64,000 nucleotides of DNA, taken from Ciona savignyi (taxonomy: Eukaryota; Chordata; Ascidiacea; Phlebobranchia; Cionidae). Location: contig CH002714.1 in NCBI GenBank assembly GCA_000149265.1, positions 115,012 to 179,011 on the forward strand, in the 5' to 3' direction. The translations under genes and the position numbers were made by a program. Position 1 is the stretch's first letter. Each line of letters opens with the position of its first letter. The notes beneath the pieces were generated by a model. It ran no database searches. It was not told the origin of the DNA and saw nothing but the letters and a program-made list of their open reading frames with translations. Shown piece after piece: positions 13,501-24,900 of this stretch.

Positions 13501-16119
13501 TTACCAAAACGAAACCGTACCACATAAAAATTTGATTTGAGTTGCTCTTAGGGTAACTACATCATATCTTGAATGAACAAGCAACGAATTTGTCAACTTT
13601 ATAGCAATCTCTTTAAGAAAAAATAACCATTATGATTTACTTAAATGGTATGTTTATCTTACTTTGTAAGATCGTTTGAAGAATTGTGGTTCACGCTGTA
13701 GCTTCGAGTATCGTTTAAAGCTGAGCAGTTCAGCTTATCCATGTCGTGCAAAAATAACCTTCCAGCTATCGATCCTAGCACTATAACTCGTATGACGATG
13801 AAAACCTGTAGATTAGTGTGTGGATAATATATATCATACAGTAATTCTTTTTTAAATTTGTCTTAGTTTTTTAAGCAGATTTTTCGCTTTCGCTTTAGTA
13901 TTTTGTAAAACTAACATTTTGCAGTAACTAATTGTTCTGAATAATAAAATTAAAATCGTTTTTAAAAATATTGTTCAAACGTCTTTGAGTTTAATTTAAT
14001 ATTTTTGTTTCCCAGTTTTTCTTAGTTTGGTTTCACAAAAATGATTGGGCCTGGTAAAAAAGGCGCTTGAATATTTTGATTCAATTTTTTGTTGAATAAA
14101 AATTAAATTGACCACTGGAATATGAAATTACTTCAGTTTATGTTAATATTCAGTTTATTATTATTTAAAACATAATTCAAATTAGATGCATCCCCCCCAT
14201 TTAATGTATTTTCCAAAATAATAACAATTTACGATATTTGGGTGTTATTTAATTGGGATCCGCTTTATTTGAGAAAAGAATATAATAGGTCGTTCATAAC
14301 TGCACATTGTGAAGAATATTCCTTTCTACCTAGAACCTTTTTATATTTTCTATATTTGGTATTTATAGACCATTGCACGAATAGTTGGCTGAGAAAAAAA
14401 TCTGATACGAGCGTGGTTAGTGACGTACTGACAACGGTACATTTCATCGGCGAAGTATTAGATAAACACTTGAGTTATCTTTACGTACAGTGAGTTCATG
14501 TTGACGTTGTGTGTTCAGAACAGAAAAGTGTTAAAACATTATTAGAAAGCTTAATTATTTGGCTGCATTTTATACCACTTTTTAATATCATGTTGTGCTA
14601 ACCACAAATTTCCCAGCATAAGTATTTTCCAACCGAAAATACAATATTCTCTTTATGGGAATCTGTTGGCGACATGCCGCCACTCTTCAATTTAAACTTT
14701 CATTTTTTCATTTGTTTGGTATATAGTACTTTCAAACAGGAATACATTTCAATTGATTTTACTGCAACCTTTTCCACGACAAACTTTGTCAACCTGCATT
14801 GCGTTTGTTTGTTATATTGTGTGTTACGCATACACACTCTCACCCTGAAAAGCTTATTATTATATTATAATATTTTTTCTTATTCCATTTGTCTCACGCG
14901 CAACTTTAATTTAAAATACCTTGAAAAATATGAACCTGAAATTGTTTTAACCACAGACACAATTTGCACTTTATGTATTGTGTAATGTACTTCAGTAGAA
15001 GAACAAAAAATATTATGTGCAATTATCATTTGGGTTTTACAGTTTTCAAGTCATATATTTTATGCAATAGAATATTCACTTCTTTAGCAAAACGCGGATT
15101 TAGTCAACGTGTGCAGCCGTTACGCATGTCAAATTCGCGGTTTTAGTTGTCAAATAAAATCTCGTCGACCAGCTCTTACCTTAGGTTGTATACACCACAT
15201 AATACCATACCAGCATTTTTTAAGGCAATTAAAATATTTCATGTCGAAATCCGATATATATCGAGTGTTGCGAGTTACCCAACCATGGAGGTGTGCGGGA
15301 ACTAAACACATTGTGGACGTCGAGAACTCCACGAGTCGTTAGCTCAATTAAAAGAGCAAGAACACAAGCAAAGTCATTATTATCTCCCACTGTCTGGGTT
15401 GATATATATGTGGTACAAAGTGTTCGGTGAATCGGTTAAAAATTCTAACAAAAAAATAAATTGCTTGCTTTTGTATTACAGAAATTCTTGCGGTTTCCGG
15501 AAGTAACACAACCAAGGGATATATATAACTGAACGAGTGATGTAAATGGAAATTTTGGCTTTGAAGTTTCAACCAGATGTTTGGAACGGAACAATCTATT
15601 ATCAAAACAGCCTTCAACTGCTCGACACGTCAGCCAAACTTTAAAAGCGGTATTGGACGAAATGGAGACCTTTTAAATGAGCGGTATAAAAAACATTTCG
15701 GCAAATGGATGCAGATCTGTCAACTAGTCGGCTTCGCGGTTTAACTCACGCGAAAGGTAAGGGGAACATGGAATACACACCGGACCACAGCGGCACGATA
15801 CTCATGGTTTAAAATAATTTTAACAGTTTTACCAAACAACTATTCATGTTTGATTTTTTTATATAATAAAAAGATAGAACAAAACCGATGAAAGCTATAC
15901 TTAATCCGACACACCGTTTATTATTTGTTATTTATGACAAAAGAAAAAATTACAAAGCGTTTTAATGTTAGGAATCCTTACCATAAACTGAGTGTAGCCG
16001 ATAAGATGGGCTACTCCAAATAAACCATTTAAAAAACAATTGTTGAATAGGAATCGAAGGCAATTTCCCCCGCGCCTTCCACGTTTCTGTCTTGTTGCGC
16101 TTGTGCGATAACTTGCCAT
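10506..16119 (-). CDS. Divergent connexin (gap-junction family) protein
   Basis: Seven exons on the minus strand chain in one frame to 332 residues: 16119-15982, 13805-13663, 13018-12941, 12449-12261, 11766-11610, 11279-11173, 10692-10506. Connexin order is visible: N-terminus, TM1 (VFIVIRVIVLGSIAGRLF), first loop, TM2 starting near NMSPLYAWIASTFPTIIPW, TM3 (FILETSFFILVTVYY, with the family Glu), second loop, a SLEKT motif matching the family's SRPTEKT, TM4 with SWEIAHV matching the usual NIWEMLHL, and an acidic cytoplasmic tail ending DEDEDVFYE. Odd points: the first loop has about 40 extra residues, only two cysteines and five N-glycosylation sequons (NCS, NDT, NSS, NIT, NAT); the second loop has two cysteines plus NNT. 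Vertebrate connexin coding regions are usually intron-poor. The first exon (MASYRTS...) is the least certain; an in-frame upstream exon is possible. Pannexin/innexin was considered, but the SLEKT and TM4 matches favour connexin. Confidence 0.8.
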
Positions 16120-17453
16120 TTGAAATGGATCGTCTGAAATTGATTTAACAGTTATTACTATAATGCAAACTACTGCTTTTTGGTCAATACACATTTCAGA
16201 TTAAACTTTAGGATTTATGCAAACACAGCGGGTCTATATAGTTCAATATGTTATCTCTCTAGTACCGAAAAAACATTTGCCTTGTAGTAATTGAGCCTCG
16301 CAAACAAATGGCGTTAATTTGGCGAAACTGCACAGATATAAACCACCCTATCGGGTACAGTATTTCTTCCATATAATTGTTTTGCCCGTTGCCTGTCCAA
16401 GTGAAATATTGTTTTTTCTTGACTAAACCCACATTTTACATATCAACTTGAAACAACAGACTGACAGTTGGTGGTTAAAGAGAGGAGTCGACCTCAAACT
16501 AATTAATATCTATCGAAGGATTCGCCCTGGCTCAACCACTGCAATTTGTCAAAATTAGGCAATTACCTATTTGCAAACTTAAGTGGCCTGCAGCTGTCTA
16601 AATCTTGCAAACAACTTTTCATTTCACCTAAAACAAACGTACCTTTGTTTGTTCTTATTTCCTAACGTTAACCTACACTGCTTGTTTACAGATAGATATA
16701 TACGTCCCAACAGTCAAGCACATATCGTTAAAGTACGCATGCGACCGTGATACATTGAGTGGAATTCCGATGTGCTATACAATTCTCTCTGACTTGTCGT
16801 CTAAATAAATTTTCTATACACCGCCTTCCACGCTTCGTTGGTGTTAATCAGTTTAGCTTAACGCCTACGATGAATGAACTTGTAAAGTTGGTTTAAAAAA
16901 TATATGAGAGTTCGTTTTAGAAAAAATTCTATGAGAGTTTAAAAAGCGACAGAGCGAATTTCCATCGCGGATGTCGACTTTTACCCGTCTTTTTTTTGGC
17001 ACAAAACTTCTCAGATCGTTGACTGGTACGATATACAGGCTGATTGCCTATACAATTGTAACGACATTTATAAACAAAAATTATCATATTTTGCGTAAAC
17101 CTATTTAAACGTTTACCCAAATCGTAATGTTAAAAACTGATCGGATATATTATACCAACAAGCCAAGCTGGTAGCCAACAATTAGCGAAACAAAGCAACT
17201 CGTATTTACCTATCTTTAGAAATGCAATACAATACGAGGACATCAATTATTAAAAACATTTCATGATGGAATAATAGATTGACGAGCTTATATCTATATA
17301 TATATATAAATGGACATGTTCAATCATAAAATGGTGTCAAAGAAATGTCTTAGCTAATAACATACTGTTTATACCAGCAGACTTTGCTGCGTATCTATGC
17401 CAACATATATGTGCAACAATTTATACAAATTCTCACTGTTTGATTTCGGAGGA

Positions 17454-17714
17454 TTATGTATTGGTCGAGGGGGTATCTTGATCTTCCTTGGTCCTTGGAA
17501 TGGACTCGTCTTTCGATACTCTGTTTCTTGTAAAAGATTTGACGTCATAATTAGTATCTTTGTACATATATCGCGTTTTCCCTTGAGCTATCAGATGAAG
17601 GGCGAGCGTCTGGGAACTAGAATAATTAGTTTCAGAATTTAATGCGCAATCTTTTAACAGCTTAGAATGAGTTTTAAGAACCTTTATTAATATTGTCTTA
17701 TTTTGCGGAGCCAT
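17454..17714 (-). CDS. Possible small hypothetical ORF
   Basis: An ATG-initiated frame of 86 residues beginning MAPQNKTILIKVLKTHSKLL and ending with a stop, polar and Lys/Thr/Ser-rich, with no membrane segment. I recognise no family. It lies 1.3 kb upstream of the first connexin coding exon on the same strand and could be an independent small gene, part of a longer 5' transcript, or chance. None of its candidate donor sites matches the phase needed to join the connexin exon. Confidence 0.15.
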   Translation of the reverse strand: MAPQNKTILIKVLKTHSKLLKDCALNSETNYSSSQTLALHLIAQGKTRYMYKDTNYDVKSFTRNRVSKDESIPRTKEDQDTPSTNT

Positions 17715-20475
17715 TTCTGGTCGCAATAATTGTCAACTTCGGTCTACATGTCTATGTCGTGCTTTCGAAACCTCGAACCTTATAACGCTGTTCTTAAATC
17801 AGCGAAATTTTCACACTGCACTTTAGTCTAATTGGATTAGGAAAGTGATCGATAACTTCCTTACAATATAACAGAAATCGGTTTGTAATCTCCCTCCTTT
17901 TGTCTAAGAGCATTTTAGGAGTTGTTAGCGTATTTGTTCCGCCATTACAGGTTTTAAAACTCGACTATGGATACCTGTTTTGGGTCACACGCCTTTATAC
18001 GTATAAAGCAATCACATGGTATCAATAAACACAATCGACTACCTGCCATAGGCGACAAGTGCCCCATTGTTCTCATAGCTATGTTAACACATAGTCTCAA
18101 TAACAAACTATAGGCAATATCATGGTCAAAAGACTGTATAAGTGGAGTATTATTATTTTCAGTAAGGCGTTGTTTACAGCAAGGCGACGCCTGTGTCGAC
18201 GCTACAAAGGTAGAACAGTATAGGCTACACATCTGCGGGACCTGAAATGTGAAGACATTGGTGAAAACAGGTTATTGAAAATATAACGAAATCGAAAGAA
18301 TGTTTTCTGTAATATTACATCAATGCCGATCAGACCATCGCGGGAGGTTCATGTTTTAGTGATGTAATACAACACCGTTTATCACGTTTACAAGGTGTAA
18401 CTCTGACGAGTTCTTGGACAGAGTTGTTTCCAAGATACTTGTGCAAGATACTGGCGAAATAGCGATTACCCGTTCAACAGTTATCCAGAGAAATTCTTTC
18501 AAAAACACAAATCAGATTTTCTTTTTCTACAGTTTGTGACAAAAATCGGATCAATATCACAGAATAAAATCAAAAGTTTTAGTGGTTTGAGCGGAATCAT
18601 GTGGTTTGTTGTACAGAATTAAGAATTCAAAAAAATTAAAAATTTCAGTGAAAAAACAACCTTAAGGGATTATTCAAAGTATAATCGACTAGTGTGTTGC
18701 GTAATGCAATTTTGGTTGTTGTCTTCACTGCATTTAAACTGGTGTCATAAAACTTTGTTTGATAATTGGCATCTGTAGAGTAATATTTGCATACACGGCT
18801 AGACTAATCACTAAATTTACCAGTTTCATACACAAATGTGTCTACTGAACGACTGAATAAAATACTCCTCGACTAATCCCTCTTTGCTCAAACGGTTTCA
18901 TTTATTAAGCCACACAACCCTGAATATAGATATATATTTAATTTACGGATATAATTGTTTTGATAGTAATAACAGCATGCTTGGTTGTTCTATTTCGTCT
19001 TATTTGGTTGTTATTTTGTATAGTTAAAACCAAAGAAGATGCAGCCATATAAACTTAAGGTTCAATATCTTTTTTTATCTTTATATTTGTAATTTCCATT
19101 TCGACGTTTAGTAAGAATGTCAGCCGCCACTATTTGTAAAACTCATTTTTCAATCCACGCATTATGTTTATGCAAAAAGGATAGGCCTTTCACCACACTG
19201 GGTATAATAATAAAAGTGTATATTATATAATTCTGCAAGTAGAAACTGATAGGTTCTTAAGTTACCAAACCAAACTAGTTATATTTGTTTAGTTGAAAAT
19301 TATATATTCTTATAAGATTCGTGCATGTCTAGACCATGAACTAGATTGTGATTGCAGTTTTGTTTCTGCAAGCATAAACCGTCGGGTGAACCACCTTACC
19401 TGTATTTACAGTTGTACAGAATTAAGAACTCTGGTGAATAATATTTTTACTTTTGATGATTATAAAATAATTGATAAGACTACGTACACGTTTCACCTGT
19501 TCGTCCGTAATCAATCCATCTGTACACGTATTCTGACACATTATAGCGGCCTTAATCGCAATATTCGTCATCTCGGTTAATATTATATAAAGGAGGACTA
19601 AGTACGGGGATGTGAACATCGACTATGCGGAAAATACCCAATTGGTATAAAATAGATGCAATAAACTAAATGCGCAACGGTTGAGTCCCACAGTATCATA
19701 CAAATCAAGGGAAGTGAACTCAGATTCCCTTTCAACCACGAGTATAATCTTGAGAGATTTTTTAAAAATCTATACATTATAAATAACTTTTGTTATGCGC
19801 ATTTCAAACTTTTGCAAAAGCCAAACTACAAAAAAACAAGTAATATTGAACCACCGCCTATCAACGCTAAAAAAATTGCCAATTAACTTCTTCACGTTTT
19901 TCCGTTATTGATTTAAATGTCTTAATTTTATAGCAATTTCTATATTTACGCACGTTAATTATATTATACAGTAAAAATATCACATACATAAGAGTTTAAC
20001 AGGCTCTGTTTACATTGTTCCTGGTGCCAAATATATTTATTACTCTTGAAACAGGAAACGACGCAGTCGTGGATCTCTTCCCAAATCGTCAACGACCCAG
20101 TGCACTATCTCAGTCTTGTGACAGATCAGTTTTTGCGGTATTTACTTAGCTTGTACAGTTCACACATACGTTTATCATTCATCGTTGATCTAAATCAGGT
20201 CTTCTCTCTGCACTGGTACTAGGAGTCCACTGTACAGACTGTTGCAGACCGAGACGGTGCGATGGCAGGGAACAAGACTTGTATGCTTTATCACATCGGT
20301 CATACACAAAAAGGTATTATCCAATGGCTTAAACTACTGCGTATCGTATTACACTGAAGCATCTTCGGCAAGATTGCCAACGCCACACATTTCATTTACA
20401 GATGAAACATTTTGCTTGAATTTATTCCCTATTGTTTGTTGCATTTTTTGGATGTAGTGCGAAAATGCAAAACTA

Positions 20476-20700
20476 TTCTATGTTTCTTTTACCAAATTTG
20501 CTTTCCAGAGACTGGATCAAGGAATCCATGTAAGGGATGTACATAGGACGTCTATAGTGTTCCTCAATGGAGCCTCCTATATTCGAAAGATAGATGCCGT
20601 GTGCACTTTGCTGAGGAATAGTTCATTCGATACCAAGTTCTTCTTCTATGTGTCCATCACACCAGAGATAACATTTTTAAAACAAATGGGCACAAGAATT
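20476..20700 (-). pseudogene. hAT (ZMYM1/DUF4371-like) transposase remnant
   Basis: On the minus strand one frame reads SIEEHYRRPMYIPYMDSL then IQSLESKFG, the typical E-YYRR-(I/V)-(F/Y)IP-(F/Y)-D-I--L--RF block of ZMYM1-like hAT transposases, preceded in the same frame by EEELGIE, a stop, and TIPQQSAHG, which fits the ELG...PR..--Q-HR stretch upstream of it. The internal stop and the lack of further homology on either side indicate a decayed fragment. Family match is by eye. Confidence 0.5.
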
Positions 20701-20885
20701 TTGGTAAAAGACCGGAATAAATTTATCACCATCACCATAAGGTGTCGATAAGATCTTAGCTGTTGGGTAACCGACATCTCTAAGTATTTGATAATGTACC
20801 TTAGGCCGATGACAAACAGTGTTATATTCGTTGTATAGCAACATAACGTTTCTTTAAGTTTTAGTATGGCTCTTTAAATCAGTGG

Positions 20886-20993
20886 TTCTCGTCGAAGTCC
20901 GTTATGTGCCTTGCCCAAGAACACAAAGGTAGCTGTTTTACAAATGCCTAATCTAATATAGCGTATTTAATTCATGGAGGACTTCGACGAGAA
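20886..20993. repeat. Perfect 15-bp inverted repeat
   Basis: TTCTCGTCGAAGTCC at 20886-20900 is exactly inverted at 20979-20993, enclosing 78 bp that includes SINE-like sequence (GTGCCTTGCCCAAGAACACA). It could be a small foldback element or a terminal-repeat remnant; no target duplication is obvious. Confidence 0.5.
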
Positions 20994-21926
20994 TAAATGC
21001 GGTCAGACCTGACGTGTTGTGCCGTTTGAGTCATGGTGTTTAAACTGAGTTTAAGCTGACTAACAAGGATGCTGATTTCAGATAAGGTGTTCGCTTTTGT
21101 GGTTCATGCAAGCAATATGGAATCAGTTGAACATTTTGCAGTTATTCTATTTTGCAGCAATATGTTTTTACTTGTATTTTATTTTGATGAAGATAATAAT
21201 GCCCGACGCACCTTCAGCCCAAAAGTGGCGGGATTTTCCCACCACCAATAAATATTAGTATCATATCTTTTTCTGTCGCCGAATAGTTAACGCAACCGAA
21301 ATATTTACAGATTTCTATACAAAACTGTCTTAGTGACAAGCCGTTATAGAATACGACACTTTCTATTGACTAATGACATAACTAGCAACGATTGTTTAAT
21401 ATTGCATTTTATCTATCTTTTCAGTTTAAAACAACTGAATAGATAGATAAAACATAGTATTTTTACAGAATACTATAGGAAAATGAGAATTCTCCTTTCA
21501 AGTTACATTGTACTAAAAAGCCAATAGTCTCTAAAATCACTTAATATGTTAAGGTTGCAAAACATTCCTTAGATATATTATAACTTTATCTATCGATGAC
21601 TTAAGCACCATGTCATAAAACAACAAAACTGTTGTTTCAACGAGATTGGTGGCAGCTACCTATTGTTACACGTGTCGTCCATAGGTATACATTACACAAG
21701 CAAAGGCACAATTTATAACGAGTCAGTAATGTGCCGTTAACCTGTAGTAGATTTAACAGTTCAAAATTGGTTACCATAATAAAATGCTACTGAAGATATA
21801 GAAACTTAATGTAACGTGTAACCTCGTTTTCGCGGGTATTCTGGTTGTGTTCAATTAAGAAATTGCGCAATAAAAGAGTTTACGATGCATGCTGATTCTA
21901 TACAGGATCAATTAAGTATCGGTAAA

Positions 21927-24900
21927 ATGAAGTATACGGTCGTACTGTGGATGATAATCATTTTTAGCCTAGCCTGTACAACTCGTGCAGAAGAAAATAA
22001 AGTAAAGCCTCCGCCAGAAGAAAAGCCAGGCCTTCCCCCGGTGAGTTGGGCCTTTTTTGGTAGATCTATGGCACTGGGATTAAAATGTCACAAAAAAGTA
22101 TCGTATATTTGTGATTCGTGATAAGTTATGCGTAAAGATGTAGCTTTAATTTGTAAAACACTCTTTTTAAAATTTAGGTCGTAGTATGAAAGAAAAACTA
22201 AGATCATAATTAAGATATTAATTATATTCACAACAAAAAACAATATGTATCGTAATCCAAGTAATATCCAATTTTAAATGCCAGAGAATTACGGAGAAAG
22301 ATCAAGAAAAAATAGCCCAGATACATCGCGAGTTGCCTGGGCTTCATCCGGACACTTTTAGTAAGTTCAATGCCTTATTTGCATACAATGTTTTGTCTTT
22401 TTATTCTGCAAAAATTACTAAGAAACTGACCATGTCAGAGGCGGAATTTGTATATGTATATATATATGGAAATGCCTTGAATCAATTTCCCGCTGTGAAA
22501 TTCGTTCACTACATTCCTGTTTTTGATAATAAAAAAAAGCAATTCTCGCCAACTTTGGTAACAAAGGCTTGGCCGACATAAAACTTTTTTTTAATTTTAT
22601 TTTTTTACAAACAAACACTATTTTAAAACAGAAATACGTCCAACTTCGTTTCGAATAAAGAAAACACCGGAACAAATGAAATCTGATATGAGAGTTAAAG
22701 GTACCAATAAGAAGTTTAGTCCATCCCACACATTTTCTTGTAGGCTAAACTAAAAGTGCACGTAGCAGAAATATTGCAAATATGACTATTACTTTGTCGC
22801 GTTATGCAATAAGCTGAGCATAATGCACGAGAGGCAATAAGGCGGTGTGTTTATCAAGGTTTATATGTGAATACCTATGTCTAAATTTTTCAGAAACTGC
22901 TGAAAGTCTAGCTAAAGAATTATTAAAAAAACACTTTATACTAAAACATATACATGGTAAATTCACTTTATTAGTTTTATGTGAACCAACATGTAGGTTG
23001 GGTTAGCTTTGTATTTTATAATATAACTCATTCACAGAACGAGAGCACGAGAAAGAACAAGAGAAAATAACACAACACGTAAAATATCTTATTGATAACC
23101 ATAAAGAAATATTTGGTAAGCATTACATAGGAACTTCATAAATATTCCTTCATTTTAACCGAATGTAAAGTTTAACTATACAAGCATAGGAAACGATGAT
23201 GTAAACCAGGGGTTCTTAACCTTTTTTGTCTCGTTTACCCCTTTCCGAATAAAAAAAAGTATAATTTACCCCCATCTTCTTGGTGGCCCTTTGTCAAGAA
23301 AAGTAAAGCAAATATTTTTGTTTTTTTACTGGGGCACATATCAAAATAGTTTTTTTAGTTATGAAAAACTAAAGTAATCACACAAGAATGTAAAACTCCT
23401 ACTTTTTCAATACGCAAAATTAAAGTTTGCTTTAGCTTATAATTAAGTAAATTTGTAGCATTTCGTATAGTATATATTTGTTTTAATTTATGTCTAAAAC
23501 ATTTTGTGTTTTAACGTCGTTTTTTTGCGTTTCAAGTTTTCCGACTCTCACATATTATTACCCGTTACGTAATTATCACCTTGTACGGGCCTTTATACTT
23601 TTGCGCTTTAAATCGTTAACATAGTTTTTCAACCTAATTCCCCACAGTTAGTCAAACGTGCAGATGTGAAACGTCTGGCACGTAAACTTTTCGCACCTTG
23701 TAAATTCCCTATATATTCTGGAAATTTATATAACCTAATATTATAACCTACAATGACGTAATTCAGACAAGATAACTTGCGTTATGCTGTGTAACGTACT
23801 TAGTAACTCGCTTCGCGAATAAACCGCATATTTAAAGAGACGCAAAATACAACTACAGTGAATCAAGAGTTATAGACTTCGAGTTTGAGATTAAGACTGT
23901 ACAAATCGTGACTGCCATAATATTTGGTGGGTGTTCTGTGGAAAGTAGATTTTCCGCTGCGCAGCTCGCGAAAGACCGTAAAGCCTAGCCAACTTCAAGC
24001 AATCAGCTGTAAAAAGCGCGAGCCCACATTGTTGAGCCCGACGTGATGATGGACACGCAACTTCCCGAAACGAACAATTTCCGACGTCAACTTCAACTAG
24101 AAGTTTCAACTACATTGGCAACGACGAGTGGTCCAACGCAAGTTATTTAAGAAGCAATTTCAAGCATCAAGTAAGAAACGCCCCATTTCGCTGGACGAAG
24201 TTGGTGACTATACAACAAGACAACGCACTTTATTGAAATCAAGTTGATAAGCATCGTCTCCGCCGACGAAAGAAGAGAATTTGCAAGACGACGTCCCCTT
24301 TACGAAATATGAAAGGGTTGTATTATTATTATTGTAGCTTCTAGATTATTTTTTGTAAGTTTTATTATTATTTTTTATACTATATGTAATTATTAGTCTG
24401 CAACGATTGCAAATACTAGTGTTCCCGGTTTGGTTGAATGGTACTACGCTATTGCAAAAATGCATAATATCGGTGTTTTACTCTACAGACTTCTTACAAA
24501 CACGAAGAGCAAACGCGCCTTCAACAATTGCTACATGCACTCCATCTAAAACAAGGTCAGTAACGCTTTTACGATTATGCTATCATGAGCTTGAGTCAAT
24601 GATGCCATGCTGCGCCAACCCATCCGGTATATTAGGCGCATTTACACGTCGAACGACGTTTGTTTTGTTCGTTCGCGCCAGATTTTCAATGTTACCGCCG
24701 ACAAGGCGTTAGTTTTCTTTTAATCGCCTCACGCAAATTATGCGTCTCGTTCAAGCGATTACACACTCGTTTTAGCAGCGGCTCGAGTTTTGTTTCTTAT
24801 CCTGCGAAGTCAGATAGCACCTGCTCCGCGCATTTGCGCTCTTGCTGTGTAAATAAGTGAGCTTACCCGCTTCACAACGCCACAGTATTTAAACGATACC

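Larger units (their letters stand above)
16200..21880. other. Intergenic stretch without a convincing gene
   Basis: Between the connexin 5' end and the secreted-protein gene. AT-rich sequence with scattered short open frames, a transposase remnant (20476-20700, minus), a perfect inverted repeat (20886-20993), a weak SINE-like stretch near 20880-20990, and one polar 86-codon frame (17454-17714, minus). It must also contain the connexin promoter and probably its 5' non-coding exons, since the first coding exon follows an acceptor-like TTTCAG; I cannot place them. Confidence 0.5.

Noticed and set aside
14242-14493. 83-codon plus-strand frame within the first connexin intron
   Set aside because: No start context, splice partner or recognisable family; likely chance in AT-rich sequence.
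10506-16119. Innexin/pannexin identity for the four-span channel gene, suggested by two cysteines per loop
   Set aside because: TM1, TM3, the SLEKT motif before TM4 and the SWEIAHV match follow connexins, and no innexin YYQWV motif is present.
17954-18242. Minus-strand frame of about 90 codons with an acceptor-like TTTCAG before it and a CAG|GTATCC donor
   Set aside because: No neighbouring exon accepts its phase and the composition is not distinctive; could be a chance splice-like pair.
23891-24109. Minus-strand frame recurring at 50585-50776 (both contain RAAQRK)
   Set aside because: It lies inside the LTR and recurs only because the LTR does; the frames diverge outside a short stretch.
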